From Papiliotrema nemorosa (Eukaryota; Basidiomycota; Tremellomycetes; Tremellales; Rhynchogastremaceae): a stretch of 64,000 nt of DNA. The notes under the pieces are model-generated. The model saw only the letters and a list, made by a program, of their open reading frames with translations. It did no database searches and was not told the DNA's origin. Positions 11,438 through 21,943 of this stretch are shown piece by piece. The stretch is taken from positions 62,001 to 126,000 of the forward strand of contig JASKOT010000009.1 in the NCBI GenBank assembly GCA_032158125.1, given 5' to 3'. Each line of letters opens with the position of its first letter. Positions within the stretch are counted from its first letter, which is position 1. The translations under genes were made by a program, and so were the position numbers.

Positions 11438-12575
11438 CTAGGAGGTCGTCACCTGCGCTGCCGGATTCAATGTCTTGGCTGCTTCCTTCTCGGCCTGAGT
11501 AAGAAGTCGACCCTTCTCTCGCCTTTCCGTCCTCTCGCTGAAACGATCTTGCAAAAGCTCAGAGTGTGGTCGAAGGATGACTGAAACTTTGACCAGCTCC
11601 TCACATACGTCCACTAGACGATCTCTATTGGACGAAGGGAGTAGTCTGCCAGCTGGAGTGAAGGCTTTCCATGCCATGGGAAGGGAAGACTGCTGTCAGG
11701 GACCTGTTCTTCTTGACATTTTTCGGACAGTCGGGGAGAAGATGATTGAGTAGGGGGTTCTCACTTGATTGGGTATGACGAACATTCTCATCCATCGTCC
11801 AAGAATCCTCAGCGAGTTGACCGTGTTGAATGACTGGCTTCCTCCATTGACCTGATTGCGTCAGTACTGAGGTATTGTAGAGGACATCATGAAGACACTG
11901 ACTTGGGCGAATGCCAGCGTTCTGCCCTGGGTAGGACGGACAGACCCGGTACTGAGCGGTATCCAATCGACTATCGGTCAGCCTTCATTTGAGGATTCCA
12001 GTCAGAAGTTCGGACCCACTCTGATTCTTGAAAACAGCAGTAAGGTTCCCATGCTGCTCGGGACTACACCAAAAGTGCGCGTCGCTCCACGCGCTCAACT
12101 CTCTCAATTCCTGCACTTTGGGATGATTGACCGATGTTTCATCTTTGACCGGAAGACCTTGCGGGTTGAACATCCGAACGTCACATCCTATGTGGTGTAA
12201 TATACGTGCAGCTTCAAAAGCCATCAAGCGGGAGTATGATCTGTGTCATCGGCGACGATGGGATAAAGGGCCAGTGATTGTCACGTACCTTTCGCGCAGA
12301 CTGCCGTATAGCACCAGCACTTTGAGATGGGGTTCTGGACAACATTGGAGGAAGCTCTTCACGGTCTCAAGCTCGAGACTTTTTGTCCAGTCGGGTTCCG
12401 TGATCGGTCCATTGGCATCGCTTTCGGCACCGGGAACAGGGGAAAGAAGGAAAGGTTTGTAAGGATCCACAGTCATGGTTTGCGAATACGCTCGGATGCA
12501 AAGGCGCAACGGTACCTGGGATGGAGCAATTCTGATGATTCTGGTCAAGGGCGAAGAGCACCTCGTGTACAGCAT
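11438..12575 (-). CDS. arsH: ArsH, NADPH-dependent FMN reductase / organoarsenical oxidase
   Basis: ArsH is a flavodoxin-fold NADPH:FMN reductase that in characterised bacteria oxidises trivalent methyl- and aromatic arsenicals and can reduce quinones. Exons read: 12575-12289 ending [10 protein letters not shown], 12240 onward with [14 protein letters not shown] and [17 protein letters not shown], then [21 protein letters not shown], then [19 protein letters not shown] and [10 protein letters not shown], and finally [20 protein letters not shown] to the stop at 11438. The FMN-binding YGSLRER and the GSQSFN/RPTQG blocks are standard ArsH signatures. About 60 residues precede the conserved core; the first 33 are Arg/Ser-rich without acidic residues and could be a mitochondrial presequence, or translation may start at the internal Met of MTVDPYKPF. 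The gene is divergent from an arsenate reductase. Confidence 0.92.
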
Positions 12576-13061
12576 AGAGTAGGGGGGGGGATGAGGTTGA
12601 GGAAGGGTATCTAGGGCATCTCACTCGAGATGGTCGAACGTTACCTGATATTGACGCTGGGTGACGAGGCAGTTGAGCTTTATAGTTTCCGGGCGTGAGT
12701 TCGCGTGCAAGTAGAAGTCACCGGATAGAAAGCTATCGATGACTCTGAGTTGGCTGGTCTGTGTAACGATGGACGCGGAGAGCGAGTTGGGTGAAGGTGA
12801 ATTGGTCGAACATGGGATCGTCGAAGATGATTTTGAATATCGACTTTTGATTTTGAAATTCGGTCGATCACTTGGTGATGCTTTACATACAGCACATTCG
12901 TGAGCTGCGCGAGATCGAGTACTTTCAGTCGATTAGATCAACACGAGGGGTGATTCGAAGGTATCGCCGCCCTACCTGCAAAGGTCACTGATTCATCGAG
13001 TGCGACAGGTCATTGACATCCATCGTGCAGGTGTTATTCCGCGAAGAGAGTTGGGCCCAAG
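12576..13061. promoter_or_regulatory. Divergent promoter between ArsH and the Acr2-type reductase
   Basis: 486 bases separate two divergent arsenic genes, so it probably contains shared control elements. It includes a run of nine G at 12582-12590, just upstream of the ArsH start on its strand. I did not find the palindrome used by yeast Yap8, and no operator can be assigned. Confidence 0.5.
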
Positions 13062-13579
13062 ATGAACCCACCTCCCACCTCGGTCGCCGTCGGGTTCTCT
13101 GTCGCTCAACTCAAGGCCCTGCTCGATGATCCGGATAAAGTTGCCGGAAGGGACTACCTCGTCGTGGATGTGCGTCGCACAGACATGGACGTACGTCGCT
13201 AGCTGGGGGAAACGAGACGGGATGGTGGATTAATGAGCAGGAAGAACCGGGGAACGTGATAATTCCACATGCCATAAATGTCCCCGCTCAGACATTCTAC
13301 CAGACAGTATCAACCTTGTGTGAGATGTGGGAACGGTAGGTCTAACAGAGAGTCAAGGCCTCCTCCTCGTTTGGGGTCTGGGGGTTGGACTGGGCTGAAA
13401 ACAGAATTCCTCTTGTCATCTTTCATTGTAGTTCGAGTAACGGTAGAGGTCCCAGATGTGCAGGCTGGTTCGCAGACGAACTCAAAAAGCGCAATTGGAC
13501 CTCGACGCAGGCTTTGGTGCTTACAGGTGGTATCAAAGCTTGGTGCATTGAGTATCCGAACACTCCGCAGAGGCTGTAG
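13062..13579 (+). CDS. Acr2/Arr2-type arsenate reductase (rhodanese/Cdc25 fold)
   Basis: Small single-domain rhodanese/Cdc25 protein. Three exons fit: 13062-13190, 13241-13335 and 13405-13579, giving 132 residues, almost the length of yeast Acr2 (130). Exon 1 carries YLVVDVRRTD, the CH2A-like Asp motif of the fold; exon 2 GNVIIPHAINVPAQTF; exon 3 the catalytic loop VIFHCSSSNGRGPR, that is H82-C83-x5-R89, the HCx5R phosphatase/arsenate-reductase signature, then GWFADEL and LTGGIKAW. Known Acr2 enzymes reduce arsenate to arsenite with glutathione and glutaredoxin. A Cdc25-like phosphatase role is the alternative; the direct neighbourhood with ArsH favours arsenate. The first intron starts right after MD at 13191. 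Confidence 0.85.
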
Positions 13580-13719
13580 AAGATATACATGGATGCAATA
13601 CCCCTCAACGCTTTTGCAGCCAGGCGGCTCATGTATTGCGATCTACGCTTCATGATCTGCACTTTTTACATGCGAAGTACGTATATAGTACAAACATGGT
13701 GTCCCGACCCACGCCCTCG

Positions 13720-16137
13720 CTACCATCCCTGAGGTTTGTGGAGACTCTCTATACTCAGGTGAGGACAGCCTTTGGCGTCACACCCCTGATTCTGTACGGT
13801 GTTCCCCCACCAACTAAACCCGTCCGCTGCCCCGGTGTAGGTGATGGCAAAGTAGATTATAATCACGGCAATGGCCACTCCAGCATCCAAACCGACGGCG
13901 ATGATCATGTTGTATTTTCTCCACCAGGTCGTCTTTTTCTTGTGGACAATGTAACCCATGATCAGCACTACGACAAACCAGGCTGAAAAGTTGATCCCCG
14001 TGTTGAGTGGGATTTTCGTCCCTGACGCAATGAGCAGAATGGGGTTGACGAGTCTCCAGATGGATGTGGGGTACTTTCGCTGTAACCCAAACACCATAAA
14101 ACAAACCACCACTGCGGCGATGACAAAGTAGTATATCTCCACATACCGACCTCCCGCCGCAAACAGCTTGTCGCCCAGTAACCCCCATGCGACATGCTGG
14201 TTGAATGCCACACTGGCTTTTCGGCAGTTGAAATTGTTATGAGCGGTCGCGGTGCATACACCCGGAGTATGTTTCAACGCCCAATAAGTCACTGAAGCAT
14301 TGACGACGGAAGACCAGACGCCCGATGCGAAAAGGATGACAGCTGTGAGGCGAGGGGGGACTTTGAGGTAATGTCCAATCTTGGCTGATTCCGATTGATG
14401 TAGCGCATGTTGGAGTGTCGCATATCCAAACACTGTGAAATACATACAGGCGATAGGCTGCCCTTTAAGCCAGAACGCGGAGACCATCTCGAGAAAGTTG
14501 TTGAGGGTGATGACGAAGTTGGCCCGAGCCTCTACCAGAGCCAGAGGAAGGTAAAAGGAGGCGCACAGGACGATGGCGACAACAAAGGCTCCTCCTGTGA
14601 TCTGCATCTCCGATTTCCACACTTCGCAATAAACGATACCCAGTACGAGACCGATGATTGTCGAAGCGACGTAGAACCATTTGGATACTTGAGGATACCG
14701 CCTCATGAGGAGGTTATGCCTGTCTTGTTGATTGTGTCGGTTTTGTAAAGGCTCCCAGAAATCTTGTCGCCAATTGAACGCGAAATGCAGCATCATAGCG
14801 ACGAACGAGGCGACTCCCAGAGCAGAGTTGAGGACAAATGCGGCAGGTAACATCAACGGCGAATATGCTTGATATTTAGCCTCGTCCAATACCCATCGAT
14901 CATTGACGATTTTCGAAAAGTCGTACGTCTTGCCAGTGACTGTGAACAGTTTATTGGTCATGATCGGGAAATGTGCCGATTGCCACATGTTGGTGTAATA
15001 CAGCGCGGGCAGGACGATCCATGTCCAAAAGACAAACGAGCCAAAGATACAGCAAGCTGCCCAGAAGGGAGTGAGGAGCGGATTCGAGAGGTTGGATACT
15101 TGTCCCCAATCGAGAGCGAGGGGGAATACACCAAGACCAGTCGTCACGCCGAAGACTTGGGACAGTGTCGCATTGGTAGGTGAGATCCAGGATATGAAAG
15201 CTCCGATATCGGCAAGAGCGGTGAACACGAAACCAGAGATCCAATAGTAGACAAATGAGCATCCGAAAACGATCCCAAACATCCCCATACGTGATATCCC
15301 CCATTTGCCAGGTGAGTGTTCTGCCTTTTTTGAATCACCGACGGGCTTCCGTCCAAATTGATCGATGGTACTGATCAAGGTCACTTGACCTAGTACACCT
15401 GGCCAGGTGACATTCGCGGGTCGGATGAGAATGTTCTCGGCGAGACCGGTCCATCCAAACGAGATGAGATAACAGACGAGATTGAGATAGACACATCGAC
15501 CGATCCCAATGTCGACCTTGAAGTATTTGATCTGTTCGACGACTAGCGTATTGGTGAGACCGGTCGCGATGCAGACATTGGTGAACATTAACACGCATGC
15601 GTGCTCTTTCCTCGTAAACGGTCCTGGGTTGAGCGGGATCTTCTTGCCGGACCCGATGGGGATGTTCCAATTTGGCAATACAGCGTGCCATGCGAGTCCC
15701 AACGGCCAGGCGACAAGCACAGCCACAATATTCGATACGGTCACTGTGGGGTATCGCAGTTGGAACAAGGCATCGACAGCAGCCACAACGGTGGTGATAC
15801 CGATCGTCAAGACCCACATGCGGACATTGTCGGTCTGCGAATCGACCGAGTCATCCGTATCTGTGATATCTTCCACATCGTCATTCGTAAAATCCACAGC
15901 GGCATGGGTGGACAAGCTAGACAATGTGGTCGAGGGAGACCTCGCACTGGGGTAAGATTTCTGTCGCGCATCCTTCCCCTCGTGCAAACTTGTATCGCAA
16001 TTGTCGTCCGGGAGGTACTCTTCGGATTTGTCGTCATCTGGATTTGCTTGCGAGCCAGTATCGGAAGGACCTGTCACACGTCTGTCTTCTTCTTTGATGC
16101 TGGGTGATAGAGAGTCCGGAGGGTTGTTGAGAGGCAT
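13720..16137 (-). CDS. OPT-family oligopeptide/glutathione transporter
   Basis: An 805-residue integral membrane protein of the oligopeptide transporter family, which imports tetra/pentapeptides, glutathione or metal-ligand complexes with protons. The first 100 residues are acidic and disordered. About 14-16 hydrophobic segments follow, starting at WVLTIGITTVVAAVDALF. The OPT signature NPGPFTRKEHACV lies near residue 170, and GLGVFPLALDWGQVS, AWWG-like and RKYPTSIWRLVNP blocks are typical of the fungal family. The C-terminus is hydrophilic and ends PHLSIESLHKPQGW. The gene is a single 2.4-kb exon in a neighbourhood where every other long gene has introns. Its stop lies 140 bases from that of the Acr2-type gene (convergent), so a link to glutathione-bound metalloid handling is possible but unproven. 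Confidence 0.92.
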   Translation of the reverse strand: MPLNNPPDSLSPSIKEEDRRVTGPSDTGSQANPDDDKSEEYLPDDNCDTSLHEGKDARQKSYPSARSPSTTLSSLSTHAAVDFTNDDVEDITDTDDSVDSQTDNVRMWVLTIGITTVVAAVDALFQLRYPTVTVSNIVAVLVAWPLGLAWHAVLPNWNIPIGSGKKIPLNPGPFTRKEHACVLMFTNVCIATGLTNTLVVEQIKYFKVDIGIGRCVYLNLVCYLISFGWTGLAENILIRPANVTWPGVLGQVTLISTIDQFGRKPVGDSKKAEHSPGKWGISRMGMFGIVFGCSFVYYWISGFVFTALADIGAFISWISPTNATLSQVFGVTTGLGVFPLALDWGQVSNLSNPLLTPFWAACCIFGSFVFWTWIVLPALYYTNMWQSAHFPIMTNKLFTVTGKTYDFSKIVNDRWVLDEAKYQAYSPLMLPAAFVLNSALGVASFVAMMLHFAFNWRQDFWEPLQNRHNQQDRHNLLMRRYPQVSKWFYVASTIIGLVLGIVYCEVWKSEMQITGGAFVVAIVLCASFYLPLALVEARANFVITLNNFLEMVSAFWLKGQPIACMYFTVFGYATLQHALHQSESAKIGHYLKVPPRLTAVILFASGVWSSVVNASVTYWALKHTPGVCTATAHNNFNCRKASVAFNQHVAWGLLGDKLFAAGGRYVEIYYFVIAAVVVCFMVFGLQRKYPTSIWRLVNPILLIASGTKIPLNTGINFSAWFVVVLIMGYIVHKKKTTWWRKYNMIIAVGLDAGVAIAVIIIYFAITYTGAADGFSWWGNTVQNQGCDAKGCPHLSIESLHKPQGW

Positions 16138-17251
16138 ACAGGCGGGTTTGGTTACGCTTAGACTCAGATATCTTTACAGACATGATGATTTAGGAGTAGC
16201 TCACCTTAAGATGCGGCGGGCAGAAGAGTGTGATGTGGCCAGATCAGTGTTGCAGTGCTGCGTTTCGGATGGTATTGGCTCTGGTAATGAGGGCGAACAA
16301 GATAAGGCAGACTATGTTATCTGATATATATGCCGAGGCATAATTATTGTGTCACTCGACTCCCTTTCCATGCATGCTTCGGCCGACCCTCTCACCAGAT
16401 ATAGCGGTCAGAGCATTGTATGGTCAAGCATATCCCGAGAGAGCGCGGAACCATGCGACAAATCATGAGTCAAATGGGGATGCGTCAGGAAGATGAACTT
16501 CGCTTCGCTCCGCAGCAAGGCCACTGGCGATTGTTTTTAGCACGAGGCTGTAGAGAGAAGGGCAAGGGCAACCCTCAACTACGAACGCGGGTTCCATAGA
16601 CTCACATGCGCATGATCGGCCGACGTTAGAACTAGGACCGAAACGCGCTCGCATGATGTAGTAGAACGGCCGTAAAGCTGGGTATCAGCGTATCTGATTT
16701 TCGGCAGAAGTTGACATCATTAAGTATGGATGCTGATGTTTCTCTCTCGACTAGTAGTCCCATTTCATAGATCTTTATCAATGGACTTCGTCCCTAGGAA
16801 TCGTCGTGGGGCATCGGATTGCAAAAGTTCCGCTCCCTTCGATCGCATCTTGCTAAAGATAGCTCGGGATGGTGTACTCGAGCACTGGTATACCCAGTAG
16901 TGATTCACTCGATTGCATACTGCATCATCTACTTAGATTTGTTGACAACGAAAGGACATAAACCCGACAAGAGAAAGGAACAGAAAATGAAGAAATCCTG
17001 ACAATTCACCCATTCGAAAGGGTTCGTTCATACAAAGGTATGTTTTAGCTTTGGCTCAGTTTGAGCTCGTCTCTCGACCTGGGTCGAGGTGTACAACCAT
17101 GATCTGGGGCATTTTGAGGTGTCGGGTCCGTTCGACTTTTGGTGTGGTGTAAAGTGTGTACTTGTCATTTCTTTGGCGCCTGCGCCTGTGAAGTTGATGA
17201 ATCGGCTCTGAGACGTGGCTGAGGATGTTGTAGGCGAAGTGCTGGTCGAGC
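16138..17251. other. Gene-free stretch between OPT and the DUF1479 gene
   Basis: Over 1.1 kb without a supportable gene. The part near 16138-16800 is the OPT promoter side; the part near 17050-17251 is probably the 3' UTR of the DUF1479 gene. No tRNA, repeat array or domain-bearing frame was seen. Confidence 0.5.
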
Positions 17252-18672
17252 CTAGTTGTCATAACCCATCGCTCTCCTTCCGCCGTTGCTCTGTATCAAC
17301 CCAACGTCTCCGACATTCTCAAGTTCGACCAATCCAGCTTGTCCACCCGCGTGCGGGGGAGGTAGACCCTGTTCGAACGCATCCCGCTGTTCCTTGACGT
17401 ACCCCTCGTTGACGTTGATTCGGGGTAAAGGCGTGGTAGGGATAAATACCCCTTCGCTCTGGGTGTAACGGGTAGTGAGAGGAACAGCAGAATGTCGGAA
17501 GATCATGTCTCCCGCGTTGAGTTTGGGTACCGCGACTGCCACACCGTCCAAATGAGGAAAAGTGGGAGTAGCCGACGCTGGATAAGCCGAAGGAGAGGAT
17601 CTGAAGGTCCAGTTTGATGGGTCTAGGTAGGCGCTCTCGTCATAAAAACCAATTTTACTCTTGACCGAGGTGAAGAGTGGTCGAAGGGAGGTGTAGATTG
17701 CGGCGTGGATTGAGGACGGAAGGAGACCAGGAGTGGAGGAAGTGATGGCGAGGTGCGAGAGGAGTGGAGTGGTGGGCGCGATAGACTTTTGGTCAGCATA
17801 TCGTTCCTCCGACTCTTAGATGAAAGCGATTCTGCTCACCTCGTGGTCGATCGTCCAAGGGGAGTCAAGGGCCGTGGTTCGCGATCCAAGAGAAGCGATA
17901 CCCGTCTGAGGGGTATCGGCCTGAATGAGGGCTTCTCCGCCGTGCCCAGTCAAGGCGGACAAGACTTGGTTGTTTGCAGAGAGAACGCTGGTATGCGATC
18001 GAGCAGCGATCAAGCTTTCGTGCCAGTAGGTAGCTACCATGTCAGCGATGGTGCGCGCAGGAGGATGAGGGTGTTCATCTCACGTCGAGATTGTCGGAGC
18101 TCCAGTGCGGCAATGATCGACTTGGCCCATGCTTTAGCTTCTGAGTCGGCTACGACGTCCCTGACGATCACCGAGCCTGTGCTTCTGATCGCATCTAGGG
18201 TAGATTCCGAGCTGAGATGATTGCTCAATGCTTGAAATGAGACTTGGGGAATGTGTCCCTACACATCAATCCTACTTTCTCACGCGTGTCGGCCATTGCG
18301 ACTACTTACGCCAGTCGACTTGAGCTTCTCGAGCTCGATAATACTCTCCACCCAGGCTCTCCAGACTCTCTCCTTGCCTTCGGGCGTAGACAGTTGCGCG
18401 GTCGCCCAGGTATTGTATGACTCTACTCGGCGGGCATCCAACGCGGAGGATTGTTGAACAAGGGAGAATCGGTATGGAGCCGCGAGTTTACCTGGGCTCG
18501 GTATTTTCGCGTCAATGGCATGGGTGTAAGGCGGTTGGAAGGCCGGTGAGGGGGAGTGAGGTTGTGAGGCAGCAGGGAGGGTATGGGTGTATGGAGGGGC
18601 AAGGGATGACGAGGCTGTGGATGAGGGTCGAGCGAGGGTCGCGAGGGATCTAGTGGCTCGTCTCGATGCCAT
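17252..18672 (-). CDS. DUF1479 (YbiU-like) protein, metal motif degenerate
   Basis: Related to the DUF1479 family, whose structure belongs to the 2OG-Fe(II) oxygenase fold. The Ser/Ala/Arg-rich start MASRRATRSLATLARPSS resembles a mitochondrial presequence. Exons then give ESIIELEKLKSTG, LDAIRSTGSVIVRDVV with AWAKSIIAA, YWHESLIAARSH, TGIASLGSRTTALDSPWTIDHE, LDPSNWTFRSS, PHLDGVAVAVPKLNAGDMIF and the family C-terminal block RINVNEGYVKEQRDAFEQG-LPPP. Introns lie near 18260-18310, 18020-18090 and 17790-17840. From memory of the family, the segment after GDM normally reads WHCDVVH and supplies iron ligands; here it is RHSAVPL, and the following His-containing loop is shortened. The protein may therefore be non-catalytic. 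Function unknown. Confidence 0.75.
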
Positions 18673-19292
18673 GCTGATAGACTTGGACAGGAGATGGAAG
18701 TAGTCGGAAGGAGTATAGATGCTGTCTGACTATTATGTGGTTGCGATATTGACGATATTAGAATGAGTTCTGCCAAGCGATGGGTAAGGGTATAGCTTAA
18801 TAAGCGAGGACGAGAGAGGGGGGACAGTCGTTATTGACAACCAATGAGCTGGCGACGAGCGGGAGAAGTACCCAGTGACAAAGGATCGATCAACGATGTC
18901 TAGCTATGTATATGCACACTGTGTATGCGTGCTTGATCGATGCAGAACAAGGGGATGAGTGATGCAGACTCGTGGTGAAGAGCGAGTAAAAAATTGTCCG
19001 ACGACGTCTCTCTCTTCTCGGTATATCTCCCGAATCTCACCCGACGACATGGGAACAACGCACGCTCTCTTGCTCGCTCTGGGCGGAATCCAGGGAGGAG
19101 CAGGGCACAAGGTCTTTTTGGCGTTTATCCAGTATAAGCCGGGGGCTTGTGGTGCTCCTCGATGAGCCGGGATCTAGAAGGCGTACAATGGGGTCCATTC
19201 GGGGACTAGATAGGGCTCATTATAGTCTGGCATATGTGTTCGTTTGTGATAGGTCGTATCGCATAGCATACCCGAAGTCCCCGAGCAGCGTT
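18673..19292. other. Intergenic, promoter of the DUF1479 gene
   Basis: About 620 bases between the DUF1479 start and the stop of the chromodomain gene, both minus. Short frames on both strands lack any signature. No repeat or RNA gene seen. Confidence 0.5.
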
Positions 19293-21682
19293 TCACTCCT
19301 GCTCTTTCTTGACTCCTCCCATATCCCCGATATCGGGCTTTGTCCATGGCATTTCGATCTTGATCCGGGCAATGGTTTCCCACACAAGCCGTTCCCAATC
19401 GAGCCAGTCTTGTAACGCCTGGCATTGTCAGCATGCTACGGGACTTTAGGAGGGACATTGGAGAACCACATCCCATAGGCCATCTCCAACTCACCTCTTC
19501 TGCACCGTCCCTCAGTGTACTCTCCCTCTCCCACGTATCATCCTCTGGCGGATAACCTTTCCACCTGACTCTAAAGAGCCCATTATTAGTTCGACTGACA
19601 TAACTTCCCAGACGACAAACCACCTTTTCCACCTCGTAGACCTCTTCCAGATCCCCTTGCTCGTTCTTCACCACTAGCAACTTCTCCTTGGCCTCATCGT
19701 AATCCCCCTTGAGCAAAGCCGAGCTACTCGACCCTTTATCCTTTTCATTCTCACACCAAGCTGGGAAATCCGATAGATCAGTGATGGTAGGATCGTATGT
19801 CGGCAAAGGGAGATTGGCAAATGAAGACCAGGAGAATTTGGAAGCATCGGCGACGTATCGATGACACCAACACAACGCATTCTCAAAGTCCAAACACCTC
19901 ATTCCAGGTCGTATACCCGGGATACCAGTGGCATAAGGTGGATCGACACCTAATCGAGCCCAATACCTCCACTGATTCTCGTGTAACCAGACCAACCCCG
20001 CCTCTTCCGCTGCTACAGAATCGATGGCTTGTTTCCCGAATATCCTTCGAAGAAACGACCGAGATCCAGGTCCGCACGAGGCAAAGTTGCGATAGAAAAA
20101 CTTGAAATGGGTCGAGTCGTTGAGATAACATAGCAGATTGAGGGATAAGAAGGCTCCGAGAGTGGGGATAGTCTGGATCGTCTGACTGGCGTCGATGGCG
20201 TAACGGCATGTGGATAATCGAACAGGAAGGCCGATCTCCATCAGGGTCTTCACGAACCGGAGCGTAGCGGCGTAATGAGGGAGTTGATTGAGTCCAAAGT
20301 ATCTGGTGGGCGGGACAATCTGGAATCCAGAAGTGTAGAGGGTTTCTTTCCGCCCGAAAGATTTCGCATGCAAGATCTTCTCGTAGATCGGGAACTCTTC
20401 GTCAAAGGTCGAGTAGGTAGGTATATGCCCCAGACCCTCTTTGAGCGCGCACCAGGTTGAATACTCGTAGAACCCGCAGAAAAGGAATACCCGGACTGCT
20501 GTTAGTTCATGTGTGACAGACTGTCTACATCGCGTCACAGGGTAGCAGAGAGCAGGATAGGGACGGGCCAGACAGGGAAGGGGCATAAGACGACAAGAAG
20601 AAGCTATTGAGGTGGGTGAACTTACAGCAAACCTCCTCGATAGACTGATCCCCTTCAGCCATAATCTCATCTGTCATCCTCAAACTCCCCCTATCCAACT
20701 CCCTAAACACGTTGCCGACAAACATCTTGGTCATAGTCTCATCCTCGCTCAATTCACCCTTTGGTACACCGGCCTCACGTCTCTCTTGCATTCTGTGTCG
20801 CTCAGCGCAAAAGCGGAAAAAGAGGTAGACAAAGTGGTTATTGATAGGTGTGGAGAAGGGTTGAAGACCTTGAGGTGATAGCGTTGCGTATTCTGTAATA
20901 TCCTCTTCGTCCAAGGGGAATGGGGTAGAAGTAGAGGCAGCGGGAGTGGGCAGACCGGGTAGAGTTCTCCTTGACTTTTTGAGTCTCTTCCGTTTGGGTA
21001 CGTAGTAGCTCGGAGACGGGGTAGTGAGGTAAGGGTTGATTATGGGCGTCGTGGAGATCCGCTGTGCTACATGCCGTTTTGGGCGTTGTGACCTGGCACT
21101 CGATCCGGATGTCTGAGCATGATCTACCTCGCCGGTCAGACTCGCGAAGCTTGCCGCAGCGGTTTTCTCGGATCTCGTGTCGATAGTAGAGCCAGGGGAC
21201 GAGGGGACCTGAGACTGAGGGGGAGAAAGGTAAGGGTTGGGCAGGTCGTTTACGTTTGGTTCATCCGATAAGGGCAAAGTCTTCCTGTCTTCCTCAGTAA
21301 TCTGACGCTTTATGAGAAAGTCTGGTCCATGCTGAGCCATTGAATGCGCCGGGCCGACCATGCTCAACCCGCCAGTATCAGACAATGAGTGATTCTCGGC
21401 CATCTCGACTTTCGACTCTTTTCCATTCACGTCCTCAATCATCGGTAAGTGCTGCTCAGCAACACTATAGCCCGGTTGGTAAGGGTTCGGTATCATAGCA
21501 ACTGTAGCGACAGCGACGGCGGCCTTGTCGTCGGATTGTGTGGTGGACGCCAGTCCATCATCGGAATTGATGCTGCACAAGTCGTCCTCCATATCGACCG
21601 ATTCTTGCTTGATCGCTCCATACTTCTGCTTCTTAGCTGCAGGTTCATCTGACTCTAGTCTCGGCTTGTGTCGCCGCACCAT
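19293..21682 (-). CDS. DNA base-modification-type helical domain (HMUDK/aGPT-PPlase-like) fused to a chromodomain
   Basis: Three exons fit exactly: 21682-20626, 20495-19495 and 19418-19293, giving 727 residues. Residues 1-270 are disordered, with basic patches such as YYVPKRKRLKKSRR. From about 280 to 590 runs a helical domain like the 5-hmdU DNA kinase helical / alpha-glutamyl-putrescinyl thymine pyrophosphorylase superfamily: FSTPINNHFVYLFFRFCAERH, TMTKMFVGNVFRELDRGS, VCFRVFLFCGFYEYSTW, IPTLGAFLSLNLLCYLNDS, FASCGPGSRSFLRRIFG and the late motif RCLDFENALCWCHRYV (family D-x-E/Q-N-x-x-C). Residues about 636-700 form a chromodomain with cage residues Y639 (VYEVEK), W and Y (RVRWKGY) and TWERESTL, followed by the C-terminal helix DWLDWERLVWETIARI. 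In known systems such domains help hypermodify thymine derivatives in DNA; here the chromodomain suggests targeting to methylated histone H3. The activity is unproven. Confidence 0.85.
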
Positions 21683-21943
21683 TCTGGTGGACGTTGGACA
21701 TGTGCTCCCTGGATTGAAAGGGTTGATGTGATGTAAGGGATATTAAGATGTACAACATTTGTAGATCTCACTCGTCGTCTCGATTTTGTCCAGTCATCAA
21801 CACTGCTTTGCCCTTCTTGTAGACACTCGGACGCTCGACCGAACAGATAGCAAGGAATGTCAGAGCAAAGGATAGTATAGAAGGATTGCTCAAAGATTAT
21901 ACGGGATAATACAACCAAAGATTCCTCGTTCACCCCATCCCCG

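Noticed and set aside
12680..12895. Minus frame between ArsH and the Acr2-type gene
   Set aside because: Short, His/Arg/Ser-rich, no domain, lies in the divergent promoter.
15335..15817. 160-codon minus frame inside the OPT gene
   Set aside because: Overlaps the transporter in another frame; the OPT frame carries the family motifs.
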